This document shows, piece after piece, positions 41,409-52,735 of a stretch of DNA of 64,000 nt (positions are counted from its first letter, which is position 1; every line of letters starts with the position of its first letter). The notes beneath the pieces were generated by a model that saw only the letters and a program-made list of their open reading frames with translations, was not told where the DNA came from and ran no database searches. This DNA comes from Gigantopelta aegis (lineage: Eukaryota > Mollusca > Gastropoda > Neomphalida > Peltospiridae), in NCBI RefSeq assembly GCF_016097555.1, contig NC_054701.1, positions 63,679,927-63,743,926 on the forward strand, in the 5' to 3' direction. A program made the position numbers and the translations under genes.

Positions 41409-41570
41409 CAGGCCCGTAGCTAGGATTTTGAGAGGGTGGGGTGGGGGGGGGGGGGGGTCATTTAGGCTTATGGTGAGCCACGAAGTTGCTTAGGGGGGTC
41501 CGGGGGCATATTGAAGGGAAAAAAGTCACCGGTAGGGGGGTCGACCGACCCCCCATTGGCTACGGGCCTG
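41409..41570. mobile_element. hAT-like MITE, 12-bp TIR, G-rich interior
   Basis: CAGGCCCGTAGC at 41409-41420 is inverted at 41559-41570 (GCTACGGGCCTG). The interior has G runs and a CGACCGACCCCCC stretch. Target duplication unclear. Confidence 0.6.
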
Positions 41571-41837
41571 CATTTCTCAAATTTATTAAATTATTTTCTC
41601 TTGACAACCTGTGTTGTGAATTGAGGCCACTGTAAGTAAACAGATTAAAGAGATATAGTAGGCCTATAAGAAAATACGGATTAGAGTAAAGAGGTAATGT
41701 ACAGAAAAGAAATAGGGGCCTACAGATTAAAGAGATATAGTACAGGTAAGGGACAAGTAATCCAGAGTAAAGAGAGTACAAATATTGGGGAAAGAGCAGC
41801 CGCTCAACACGAATCACACAACACCAGGTATATCACA
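41571..41837. other. no gene seen
   Basis: Contains a local repeat of CCTACAGATTAAAGAGATATAGTA-like phrases (about 41640 and 41718) and no supported coding region. Confidence 0.4.
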
Positions 41838-42311
41838 GTGGCGGATCCGGGGGTAAATAGGGTGGCTAGCCACCCCCTCCCTTCCTGAGCAACTTTTTGT
41901 TGTGTGTTCATTCCAAACATATACTGTTACTTCAAAGTTTTGTTCAGGAAAATGCAAATAAAGCCATTCCGTTAGCGAAAATAATATGCTTCGCCCTGTT
42001 GTCAACCAGGTGTAGGCATACAATGTGTAGGCATACAATTGTACCGATTATGGCTTGCATCGATAAGGACAAAATTAAATCGTTTTCTACATGTACTGTA
42101 TTTTGGTGTGAATCAGGAAAACGGCAAAAAAATTATTAACTTATTAAAATGATTAATTAGAAATTAGATCCTCGGAAATCAGTGAAATAAGGCTCTGAAA
42201 TGCTTTGCCCCCGGAACTTTCACCATGGCTCAGCCCCTGCCGGTTAATTCCATCCCAATCCAGCCACACACTCGGAATCACTCCCTTATTATTTTCTAGA
42301 TCCTCCACTGG
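41838..42311. mobile_element. probable MITE with CAGTGGCGGATC ends
   Basis: CAGTGGCGGATCCGGGGG at the left and AGATCCTCCACTG at the right are inverted relatives. The interior is non-coding. No clean target duplication. Confidence 0.45.
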
Positions 42312-42506
42312 TGGGGATTTTGTCACAATATTTACATGTTAGATGTTGTGTCTATATGCATTTATATGTTGTTTAAAACGTACTGTGCAACTAAACAAAC
42401 ATCCTTTCCGAATGTGTTTCACACAACACGAAACGTGTCTTGATCATAACTAAATATCCCAGTCGGATAGGGGTGGTGATGTGTCCGTGATTTCTATGGG
42501 TGTGGG

Positions 42507-42672
42507 GATGTATTCCCCAGTGGTAAAGCACTTCATTGATGAGCGGTCGGTCTTGGATTGATCCCCGTCGGTGGACCCATTGGTCTATCTTTCGTTCCTG
42601 CCAGTGCACCACGACAGGTATATCAAAGGCCGTGGTATGCGCTATCCTGTCTGTGGGATGGTGCATATATAA
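42507..42672 (+). mobile_element. SINE head B + body, 3' truncated
   Basis: CCCCAGTGGTAAAGCAC (A-box region), GGATTGATCCCCGTCGGTGG (B-box region), CCAGTGCACCACGAC and GATGGTGCATATATAAC, then replaced by a (CT)n array. Confidence 0.8.
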
Positions 42673-42679
42673 CACCTAC

Positions 42680-42797
<118 letters not shown>

Positions 42798-42958
42798 TTA
42801 TTGTCATTAATTTTACAGCACTATTTACATACCATGGAGTTGGTGTCGTGGGACATTGCCTGGGATTGGGGGAAGCCCGTGTCCATCTACATCGCACGAC
42901 CCATTGCATCTCGGACGAGCGCGCTCTCTCTCTCGCTCTCCACTAACCGTAACGTCGC

Positions 42959-42960
<2 letters not shown>

Positions 42961-43038
<78 letters not shown>
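42961..43038. repeat. (TA)n microsatellite
   Basis: About 39 TA units. Confidence 0.92.
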
Positions 43039-43040
<2 letters not shown>

Positions 43041-45119
43041 CGTCATGCAACTGTTTTGTCGTTTGAACTTTGACCTCCACAAAGAAACATCGGGGTTTTC
43101 CGTATTTAATGTTAGTGGAAATAAAGCCGATGGGCTTAAATTCGGATAACATTTTTCAACAGGAATCTCCCCTAGGTTACGATATCGTGTTTACTATTAA
43201 AAATAGAAGAAAAAATACTTTCTACACCTATAGGCCTAACGACAAATTTTAAATGTATAGCCTACTAAAATTAAAGATTCATTATTTTTACATTTAGCTA
43301 TGATAAAATAATAATAATAATAATAAAAAAAAAAACCCAGATATAATGTTTACATAATTAAATAATAATATGAAAACTTCAATTTGCTGGTAGTCTACTT
43401 GCTTCGTCAAGAATCCTTAGCTAATTTAAGCGTCATGAATCCACAAAGGGACTGTCCTGATTTTGCTGCCATTGTTTCTAACTTAAACATTAGACCTACA
43501 TACTGAATCAAATTCTTGTTCAGAATATCAGTGTCTGTACATTTAATTTGTTTCTGAGCATCCTACTCTTTGTAAGTAGCTCAAACTGGATTTCCACTCC
43601 TAATACTTTCATGTAGGCTTACGAACACGTGTATAGGCCTACTAGGAAATAAAATGAAGTTGGAACTAGTACAAACACTAGGACGGTCAGAAACACAGTC
43701 AATCTATACATTGATATATCATATACAGAAATTTGTTTAATTAGAGTAATTACAAAGTCTTCGTTAGTCAACACCTTAATGGCATCAAACCCAGAATAGT
43801 ATCATCAAAATAACCCTACACGAATATTATATTAATAGGCCTACGCATCGGAAGCAGTCACCTCTTCTCTGTCCTTAACAATGAAACCGATGTGACTAGA
43901 ATGCGTGCGTGCATTGCCCCTCCTGAACAAAAAGTCGAATTAATAACTGCCACCTCCCTCATCTGATATTGAAACATATTTTGCTTGTGACTAAGGTTGT
44001 CATATATAACGATAATTATTATGTACTCGGATACAATCCTAAGTTGCACCTTTTGTCTTTGTCATGGCATAATACATGTATTTTGTTAACTTAACTTAAG
44101 CCCTGGGCCTAATTTCAGACAAAATGTATCTTCTCTAAGGTGGTATTTTCCGTATTCCGGGGCTAGGGCATAAATATGAAAAATCCCGGTATATATATAT
44201 TTATTCTGTGTTGTGTGAGGGTGTGCATGTGCATATGTGTTGTTTAAAATACGCTAAGGAAAAGCTAAAGAAACATCCCTTTTCGAATCTGTTTCACACA
44301 ACATATTGGAACGTTTGTGGCCTTTGTCCACGTGACACTGACTCTTCCCACGCCGCCACCCCCACCCCCTCACCCCCCCCCCCAAATGAATTTTCTGTTT
44401 CCGCCACTGAAACTGGGACCCAGTCTGAGGGGCAATGCTGTGATATGACGTCACTTCACATGTAAGCTGTTGGTCCTCTTACTGCAAATCTGATATAACG
44501 TTGTTTTTTTTTGGGGGGGGGGTGGGGGGAGGGGGGGGGTTTGGGGGGGGAGGTTTATTTCATATTTATAGTTAAAACTAAACCAGCATAATATTATATT
44601 TTTAACACATTAATAGTGGCCATCTTGAAAAATGTCCGCGTTTACTGGTACACAATTATTTTTGTTAAATTAAATTAAATTTTAAAATGCTCCCAATAAT
44701 TTGTGCTGTTTCATCTAAATATTAAAATGAATAATTAAAAAATATAGTTTGCATGCCTTCAATTGCTATAGGATAACTCTTTTTTTCGCAGTAGAAATTG
44801 ACTTGTAAACCAATTAAGCTTTCATTAAGAATATCTAAGCTATTTAAAAAATAACAAAATAAAAATCCTTGAACCGGATTTTGAGCGTTTTACAATTTTA
44901 GCTTTCCGACTATTTTTGGCATATTTACATGTTTTATGTTTATTGTACGAATACACTGTTATGTAATGTATTCGTGTGATTTTACATTGTGCTTGGGTTT
45001 TTTATGTGGCAATGATTAAAAAATAGAGAGAGAGAAGTTCATAATGAAGAGGAGCATATCAGGGACAAGAATACCAGTCGGTATAAAACAATACCACATA
45101 TAGGCCAGCTAACAGTAAT
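43039..45119. other. no gene; dispersed repeat fragments and G-rich tract
   Basis: 43380-43500 shares GACTGTCCTGATTTTGCTGCC with related sequence near 53950; 43640-43760 matches 34138-34270; 44205-44300 matches 42340-42430 (TTTCACACAACA block). G-rich low complexity at 44509-44560. No coding region supported. Confidence 0.5.
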
Positions 45120-45180
45120 GCAACAATCATAAGCGTACGGGTTCCCATTTTTGTAAAGGGGGGTGGGGGGGGGTGGGGGT

Positions 45181-45252
<72 letters not shown>

Positions 45253-45539
45253 GAATTTTGCCCGAATTAAACAAAAGTGCCCGAATGTGGATTGCAACGT
45301 TTATTCATATTAGCATTACTGCCAAACAGCTATATAGGGTTGCAAAAGAATCGCCACGCGTTTTTACATGGATTACAACTAATATTTTGGGTAGAATAAT
45401 GAAATTACGTGGTTAAAAGTGTTCAGGCCATCTAATTTTACCCGATTTTCTCCATTATTTTTGCCCGAATTTAAGGATTTTCTCCAGCTGCCACCCCCCC
45501 CCCCCCCCCCCCCCTGTCTCGTACGCTTGTGGCAACAAT
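45120..45539 (-). mobile_element. hAT-like MITE M1, copy B, with 8-bp TSD and G/C homopolymers
   Basis: Element 45128-45531, flanked by GCAACAAT at 45120-45127 and 45532-45539. Ends CATAAGCGTACG and CGTACGCTTGTG. Homologous in reverse to copy A (12347-12639). Two of its internal sites are expanded into homopolymers: G-rich at 45158-45249 and C at 45494-45513. The 8-bp duplication is typical of hAT transposases. Confidence 0.82.
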
Positions 45540-45541
45540 TA

Positions 45542-45921
45542 TTAAAGGGACATATCCTAGTTTTTAAACACTAAGGCATATTTTTTACTATTGGGGCCGT
45601 TTTTGATAACGGAAATCATACTTTACATAGTATATACATACACTTTATTGTTTAGATTATCCATTTCTGTACATTCGAAGCGTTTTTGGTCATCCCGGTG
45701 TTTTTAATATCACACAATGCATTTCTCATATTTTTAAAACCGGAGACATAACAGTTATGGAATCGAGTTTTAGTCTAATTTTAGAGGGTATTTCACCATT
45801 TCAAAGTCATAGACTCACGTTTCACTCACTTGTAACTTTATCCAATTGTGTTACACGTTTGTAGATTGACTAAACTTAGTGTTAATTTTTCACATGTTGA
45901 AACTAGGGTATATCCCTTTAA
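45542..45921. mobile_element. TTAA-type (piggyBac-like) MITE, family M3, copy 2
   Basis: Element 45546-45917 with TTAA on both sides (45542-45545 and 45918-45921). AGGGACATATCCTAGTTT mirrors AAACTAGGGTATATCCCT. It starts 6 bp after the target duplication of the M1 element. Confidence 0.78.
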
Positions 45922-46031
45922 ACAGTATGCGAAGACGCAGGTAAAGTTGTTTAAATTATTATAAATGTACATAAATATTTCAACTTTACGGTTTTCAATC
46001 TTAAAAACATTATTTACAAGGACTGAAGTAG

Positions 46032-46062
<31 letters not shown>

Positions 46063-46794
46063 TGAATAGAAAAAAATATATTACAATTGTAATTAATGTT
46101 TTTATAAGTGAAAGAAGAAATATCTCCAATCCGTAAAATATGATTTAATCATCTTAAAAACAACATTTACAACGATTGAAGTCAGTTTTGTGATTAACAA
46201 TAATGAATAGGAAAAACCGATTACAATAGGGGTTGTGACTGTACTGCAAGTGCTACGAATATATATAGTAGGCTAATTAACGTTTAAGAGTTATTTTGTT
46301 CGTTTATTTGTAAGGCCAAAGAAAATAAATGTCTAGTCTCTGGTCAGCGCGAGCGTCGATTTTGACAATGGCGAATAAACATTTAAATAATAATAATAAT
46401 AATAATTTCCCATGGTATGACGTCGATTTTTGTAGAGTAACTTGTGGGTTGTACACTTGCTTCAAACTACTTTATCTGTTCTGGTGTGGTTACAGCAGAC
46501 GAAAGCATTTTAATAGAACTTTGTTCTTTGCCGAGTTTACCAAATTACTACCATGACACACCTTCGATCAGTGTATGTTCTGCCATGACGCGATAGATTA
46601 TATTTAATTTTCTATTATGATTCTTTTGTTCCCTGTACAAAACTGGTTTTTAATATTGACATTTTAAGTATGTAATCTCCCTGAAATGGCTGCAAAACGG
46701 CATTTTAGAGCCTCTAGATTTTAAAATTCCCAGGGAGTATGCCCCCGGACTCCCTAGTGTCTTGCACCTTCCATGCTCGTTCCAAGAATTCATC
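45922..46794. other. no gene seen; A run
   Basis: AT-rich with an A homopolymer near 46036-46061. Phrases around 45960-46070 and 46140-46210 are mutually similar (ATCTTAAAAACA..ATTTACAA, TGAATAG.AAAAA), suggesting an old tandem duplication. No coding region seen. Confidence 0.45.
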
Positions 46795-46965
46795 AGCCCC
46801 CCCCCCCCCCCCCCAAAACAAAAACAAAATAACAACAAAAAAACAAACAAAAAAACACAAAAACAAACAAACAACAACAAACAAACAAACAAAAACAAAA
46901 ACAAAACAAAACAACAACAACAACAAAAAAAAAAACAAACAAACAAACAAACAAAAACAAAACAA
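46795..46965. repeat. (C)n and (AAAC)n low complexity
   Basis: C homopolymer followed by AAAC/AAC units. Open frames encode Lys/Asn/Thr/Gln repeats or, on minus, Phe/Val/Cys/Leu repeats, and are not genes. Confidence 0.9.
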
Positions 46966-47289
46966 ACATTCCTAACTACGACCCTGCTGTAGTTATTCAT
47001 CTGTTGATCACTGAAAGCACACCTAAGTAATCCCATACAATGTTAGCTGTTTTTGACAAGTGCAGCAATTTCGGAGGCCGTCACATGTAAGTTGATTAAA
47101 CTATTAATACTTGGCAATACCAATTATAAAAACTAATTACTGTAACTTGTAACAATAAATGCTTTTTATATGTTTATTTAAAAGAAACAAGTTAAGGCAT
47201 TGCAAATATTGTGCTAAAGGAATTGGTATCTATGATCAAAGACAAAAGTAATAAAACTAAAATATGGCCTTGGCTATTGTTTCTCGAAA
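46966..47289. other. no gene seen
   Basis: AT-rich non-coding interval. Confidence 0.4.
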
Positions 47290-49385
47290 TATTTTATTTT
47301 TTATTTTTTATATTTTTTTAATTTATTGTCCCCAGAATCAAGAGCAATGTCAAGGTTGGGGGCCTCGAATCATTACTGTACAATTGTATGCTGTACACAA
47401 TTTTTTACAAAAATTATTATTTACAATTGTTTGTACTATAGGAATTATAATTAACCTGTTTTTGTGTAATATAAAAATAAAAGACTTCTTCAAAAATACA
47501 TAGATAATTCAAATTCGAAACCCCTCCCCCCCCCAAAAAAAAATAAAAAAAAAATAATAATAATAATAATAATAAAAATAATAATATTAATAAATAAAAA
47601 AAATAATAAAATAAAATAAAATAATAAATAATACAAATAAATTAATTAATTTAAAAAATATTAATAAATGATAATATATAAATATATAAAACTAAAAAAA
47701 ACCCAAACAAGCAAACAAAAACAACAACAACAATATCATTCTGGGGATCAGAGAGAAGAGGAAGAATAAAGAAAGGAAGTGAAGAAAAGAAAGAAGAAGA
47801 GAGGAAGGGGAAGGACGAGTTTGTATTCTCCCACTCTGCAGTATGAGCATCCACTTCTAAAATACTTTTTCATGATAGAAAATAAAAAGATTCAACCATG
47901 GTGTCCAATTTTCGGTGAATTCTTTATAATCACAGTTTTTAAAAAGAATGTATTTTTCTATTGCAAATTGTAGTGGCAGAGTATTTTTAATTGCTAATAT
48001 ATTTTAAATTCTGGGTTTTGGTTCTCATTCTGTATATATAATATTTTATTTTAATTGTAAGCCAGTTTACAAATCAGCTTTTTTCATTGTCTGTCATACC
48101 AAAATACTATTATTTTCTTTTTTAACTGAAGGTTTACACCAGTTTCTACCAAAATCCATTTTTCTACTTCTTGCCATAATTCATATAGTATTTTACAATC
48201 ATAAAAAAGATGTTGTAATGTTTCAGGTACTAAATTGCAAAATCTGCATGAATTTGATTGTATGTAATGTATTTTGTATAAAAGAGTATTGGTGGCTAGA
48301 ATTCATTGTATTAATCTATATTGGAACCACAATAGTGTTGAATCTTTTAGACATTTAAATGGTAAAACATATTGTTTCCATTCTTGCGGTTCTACAATAA
48401 ACCCTTCATTTTCATATTTTATTTGAGATTTTGGCGTTATAGTTTTGTAATTTATTAGGCTGTACATGTCACTGCAGCCCTTTCCAAAACATATTTGAGA
48501 TTTTCAGTTTTTTACGTTTAATAAAATTATCACCATAGATTATAAGACACACCCGTTGAGACTTGGAATATTGTACTCCATTTTGTATCGTCTAATAATT
48601 CTTCTTACTAACGTTGATTTTAGAGCTATTATGAAATGTTTTATGTTTATCATTTTAATCCTCCATCTTGATAGTATAATTAAATATTGTTTCAATTTGT
48701 CGGGCTTATGTTGCCAAATGAATTTAAAAAATATTGTATTAAAGTTTTTTATTAATATTTCATTTGGGTTAGGTAAGGAAATAAAAAGATGAGTTAATTT
48801 TGGAATAATCATAGTTTTCATGACTGTAATTCTTCCCAGGGCTGTTAGTTTTCTAATCGACCACATTTTAATGTATTTTTTAGTATCCTGTAATTTATTT
48901 GTATAATTTAGATCAATAATCTGTTCTAAGTTAACTGAGAAGTTTATACCTAATAAATTGAATTCTGTTGTACCCCATTCTAATTTCCATCTTGTGTGGT
49001 GAAAAACGTCTTTTGAATATTTTTTACTTCCTATCTATATTACTTTTGTCTTTGTATAATTTAATTTGAGACTAGAAATATTTGCATAATAATGTAGTGT
49101 AGACATTGTGCTGTCTAGGGACTCGGGAGATCCATCGAGAATGAAACTTGTATCATCTGCATATTGGGATATCAAATATTCTTCACCTTCTATAGTAATT
49201 CCTTTTATATTCTTAGAATTTCGAACTAAAATTGCAAGAATTTCTGCACAGATAATAAATATGTGTGGCGACAAGGGATCACCTTGTCTACAGCCTCTTT
49301 CCAGTTGAAACGATTCGGACAAAAATCCATTCTGCAACACACTTGACGAAACTTCAAGAAATGTATATAGCAAATATGTCATTTA
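47290..49385 (-). mobile_element. L1/Tx1-type LINE, 5'-truncated, minus strand
   Basis: Minus-strand relative of the 14575-17055 LINE. Its 3' end on the minus strand reads CCCCCAACCTTGACATTGC and CTGGGGACAATAAATT. AT-rich simple repeats at 47530-47730 lie within its 3' part. It is truncated at about 49385 inside the reverse transcriptase, where it meets the dispersed repeat at 49370-49515. Confidence 0.75.
48120..49382 (-). pseudogene. LINE ORF2 remnant: RT palm to zinc knuckle
   Basis: Minus strand 49382-49035 reads QNGFLSESFQLERGCRQGD, PLSPHIFIICAEILAIL and QYADDTSFILDG, with the YADD pair intact. 48866-48540 reads LTALGRITVMKTMIIPKLTH and FFKFIWQHKPDKLKQ. About 48260-48130 reads CRFCNLVPETLQHLFYDC, a C-x2-C-x7-H-x4-C knuckle identical in spacing to the L1-clade motif, followed by LWQEVEKWI. 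Stops and frameshifts separate these blocks. Block by block it matches the 14580-16690 pseudogene but with many substitutions, so the two are different insertions of one lineage. Confidence 0.78.
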
Positions 49386-49515
49386 GGACCACATACCGTA
49401 AGTCATTTGAGATAACGTGTATCTTTATGTCAAAGTTTAAGACAAACATACAAACCCTTAATTCGAGTTAATTCGAGATAGTATGACGTTTGAGATAAGT
49501 CTATTGTGCATATAT
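49370..49515. repeat. dispersed repeat, copy 2
   Basis: Matches 135-339 (GTCATTTGAGATAACGTG, TTTATGTCAAAGTTTAAGA, GATAGTATGACGTTTGAGA). Its left edge meets the truncated end of the minus-strand LINE. Confidence 0.6.
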
Positions 49516-49526
49516 ATACAGCCCAG

Positions 49527-49693
49527 CAGGCACGGATCTAGAATTTTGTGCAGGGGGTGGGGTTAGTGTCAGAATTGTTTGCAGAGGGGTTCATGCTGGG
49601 GTGTCATTAAATATTCATTGACTCGCTCATTAAAATAAGGGAAACAAAAATTGTCCTGAGAGGGTGGGGGTGGGAGGTCTGGATCCGTGCCTG
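49527..49693. mobile_element. MITE with 12-bp TIR containing a Jockey-type LINE end
   Basis: CAGGCACGGATC at 49527-49538 is inverted at 49682-49693 (GATCCGTGCCTG). Inside, GCTGGGGTGTCATTAAATATTCATT is the 3' end of the Jockey-type LINE seen at 11040-11065. Confidence 0.6.
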
Positions 49694-49886
49694 CCTAGGA
49701 GAGTGCTTTACACTTGTAGGCCACATTCAACACAGGCTAGAAGAAATATATGTTATAGTGTTGCTATTTTAATCTGTAACAGCAGTTTTACGTTATCTGG
49801 AAGAATAATAAGATAGTCGAAGAATAATAAGATAGTCTTTTTAGACTCGCCCGGTAGTTGTTCAATGATGGCACCATATTTAGATG

Positions 49887-49985
49887 GGGGCGGGACGTAG
49901 CCCAGTGGTAAAGTGCTCGCTCGATGCGCGGTCGGTCTGGGATCGATCCTTGTCGGTGGGCCCATTGGGCTATTTCTCGTTCCTA
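49887..49985 (+). mobile_element. SINE head B only
   Basis: GGCGGGACGTAGCCCAGTGG (A box) and GGGATCGATCC (B box), ending at GGGCTATTTCTCGTTCC. Body and tail absent. Confidence 0.82.
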
Positions 49986-50189
49986 TAAAACATTTTAGTG
50001 CACTGTGATGAACATATATAGGTGCAACTATAAACCAAGTTTCACTAACCAAAGTTTGTGAGAGACTGATCTAAATGTGAAATGCAAAAGTTGACGCTGT
50101 CGCCATCAGAAAAGGTGAGACAATAATAGTGCCCATTTATCAATTTAAATTACATCAACCAAGAAGAAAAATCTTTGAAGGAAAAAGAG

Positions 50190-50245
50190 GGCCTGACGTA
50201 GCCCAGTGGTGAAGTGCTCGGCCGATGCGCGATTGGTCTAGAATT
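50190..50245 (+). mobile_element. SINE head B fragment
   Basis: GGCCTGACGTAGCCCAGTGG then GATGCGCGATTGGTC; the B box is eroded. Confidence 0.65.
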
Positions 50246-50369
50246 GATGACTTGTTTGCTGTTTCTATAAAATTAAACCTCTGATTCTTAATGTACATTC
50301 TTAGTGTAATTGGTCGATATTTAAATTGTTATTTATAGATGAAATGTCACCTGGACATGGGAGTCCACG

Positions 50370-50428
50370 CAATGCTGTTAGATCTACTGGTGAGACCAGT
50401 AGAGCTAATTTTAATCAGATTGGTGTAC
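50370..50428. mobile_element. M2 terminal fragment
   Basis: CTGTTAGATCTACTGG followed by GAGCTAATTTTAATCAGATTG, the right end of the long-TIR family M2. The left part is not recognisable. Confidence 0.55.
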
Positions 50429-50666
50429 ATCATTAAATAAGACTCCCATGGGTTGCTCCCTTTTAAGAGCAGAACTGAAAAAAATACATCACGCAATCGA
50501 TCAAGACCTCCGAAGGGCTAAAACTATGGGCCAATCACAATGGCACCAATAGACAAAGTTCCGGCAAGAGCTAAATTTCAGCTAATACCTCACGAAATTG
50601 CGCAAAACTATTTTCATTTTAATCCTACGGGATATTTGCAAATTCAACAGCATCAAAATACCACAC

Positions 50667-52553
50667 CCACCCACTACTTACCTTGGTTGGGCTGTTTGTG
50701 CTCACAAACACCCGCCCACTACTTACCTTGGTTGGGCCGTTTGTGCTCCCAAACACCCGCCCACTACTTACCTTGGTTGGGCCGTTTGTGCTCCCAAACA
50801 CCCGCCCACTACTTACCTTGGTTGGGCCGTTTGTGCTCCCAAACACCCGCCCACTACTTACCTTGGTTGGGCCGTTTGTGCTCCCAAACACCCGCCCACT
50901 ACATACCTTGGTTGGGCCGTTTGTGCTCCCAAACACCTGCCCACTACTTACCTTGGTTGGGCCGTTTGTGCTCCCAAACACCACTACTTACCTTGGTTGG
51001 GCCGTTCGTGCTCCCAAACACCCACCCACTACTTACCTTGGTTGGGCCATTCATGCTCCCAAACACCCACCCACTACTTACCTTGGTGGGGCCGTATGTG
51101 CTCCCAAACACCCGCCCACTACTTACCTTGGTTGGGCCGTATGTGCTCCCAAACACCCGCCCACTACTTACCTTGGTTGGGCCGTTTGTGCTCCCAAACA
51201 CCCGCCCACTACTTACCTTGGTTGGGCCGTTTGTGCTCCCAAACACCCGCCCACTACATACCTTGGTTGGGCCGTTTGTGCTCCCAAACACCTGCCCACT
51301 ACTTACCTTGGTTGGGCCGTTTGTGCTCCCAAACACCACTACTTACCTTGGTTGGGCCGTTCGTGCTCCCAAACACCCACCCACTACTTACCTTGGTTGG
51401 GCCATTCGTGCTCCCAAACACCCACCCACTACTTACCTTGGTGGGGCCGTATGTGCTCCCAAACACCCGCCCACTACTTACCTTGCTTGGGGCCGTATGT
51501 GCTCCCAAACACCCGCCCACTACTTACCTTGGTTGGGCCGTTTGTGCTCCCAAACACCCGCCCACTACTTACCTTGGTGGGGCCGTATGTGCTCCCGAAC
51601 ACCCGCCCACTACTTACCTTGGTTGGGCCGTTTGTGCTCCCAAACACCCGCCCACTACTTACCTTGCTTGGGGCCGTATGTGCTCCCAAACACCTGCCCA
51701 CTACTTACCTTGGTGGGGCCGTATGTGCTCCCAAACACCCGCCCACTACTTACCTTGCTTGGGGCCGTATGTGCTCCCAAACACCCGCCCACTACTTACC
51801 TTGGTTGGGCCGTTTGTGCTCCCAAACACCCGCCCACTACTTACCTTGCTTGGGCCGTTTGTGCTCCCAAACACCCGCCCACTACTTACCTTGGTGGGGC
51901 CGTTTGTGCTCCCAAACACCCGCCCACTACTTACCTTGGTGGGGCCGTTTGTGCTCCCAAACACCCGCCCACTACTTACCTTGGTTGGGCCGTATGTGCT
52001 CCCAAACACCCGCCCACTACTTACCTTGGTTGGGCCGTTTGTGCTCCCAAACACCCGCCCACTACTTACCTTGGTTGGGCCGTTTGTGCTCCCAAACACC
52101 CGCCCACTACTTACCTTGGTGGGGCCGTATGTGCTCCCGAACACCCGCCCACTACTTACCTTGGTGGGGCCGTTTGTGCTCCCAAACACCCGCCCACTAC
52201 TTACCTTGGTGGGGCCGTTTGTGCTCCCAAACACCCGCCCACTACTTACCTTGGTTGGGCCGTTTGTGCTCCCAAACACCCGCCCACTACTTACCTTGGT
52301 TGGGCCGTTTGTGCTCCCAAACACCCGCCCACTACTTACCTTGGTTGTGCCGTATGTGCTCCCAAACACCCGCCCACTACTTACCTTGGTTGGGCCGTTT
52401 GTGTTCCCAAACACCCGCCCACTACTTACCTTGGTTGGGCCGTTTGTGTTCCCAAACACCCGCCCACTACTTACCTTGGTTGGGCCGTTTGTGTTCCCAA
52501 ACACCCGCCCACTACTTACCTTGGTTGGGCCGTTTGTGCTCCCAAACACACGC
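50667..52553. repeat. 45-bp minisatellite, ~42 copies
   Basis: Unit: CCACTACTTACCTTGGTTGG, then GCCGTTTGTGCTCCC and AAACACCCGC. Most units are 45 bp; a few are 40 bp (near 50980 and 51337) or 46 bp (CTTGCTTGGGG variants). Since 45 is divisible by three, plus frames stay open for 650-760 codons and minus frames for up to 284, switching at 40- and 46-bp units. On the minus strand nearly every unit contains CCAAGGTAAGTAG, a consensus splice donor. A block of eight units is duplicated with a 355-bp offset. I do not call a protein. Confidence 0.93.
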
Positions 52554-52735
52554 CAACGCGGCCGATCCCCGATCCCCCCCCCCCCACCCACCCAACCCAT
52601 TTCCTGTCCTGGATGGAGGAGCCGGCGAAACCAATTTATCCACCTAATATATGAATTCGATTTTCATTCTATCCAATTAAGGTTCAAGCATGGTGTTATG
52701 GACACACCTCAGCTATATGGCCGGTCTTTCCAAAA
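52554..52735. repeat. post-array module and SINE-like 5' piece
   Basis: TTTCCTGTCCTGGATGGAGG matches the 7300 module in reverse. TCTATCCAATTAAGGTTCAAGCATG recurs at about 63718-63740, where it also precedes tail 2-type DNA. Confidence 0.55.

Noticed and set aside
46650..47036. Cys/Phe/Leu-rich open frame on the minus strand
   Set aside because: Mostly translation of an AAAC/AAC low-complexity tract.
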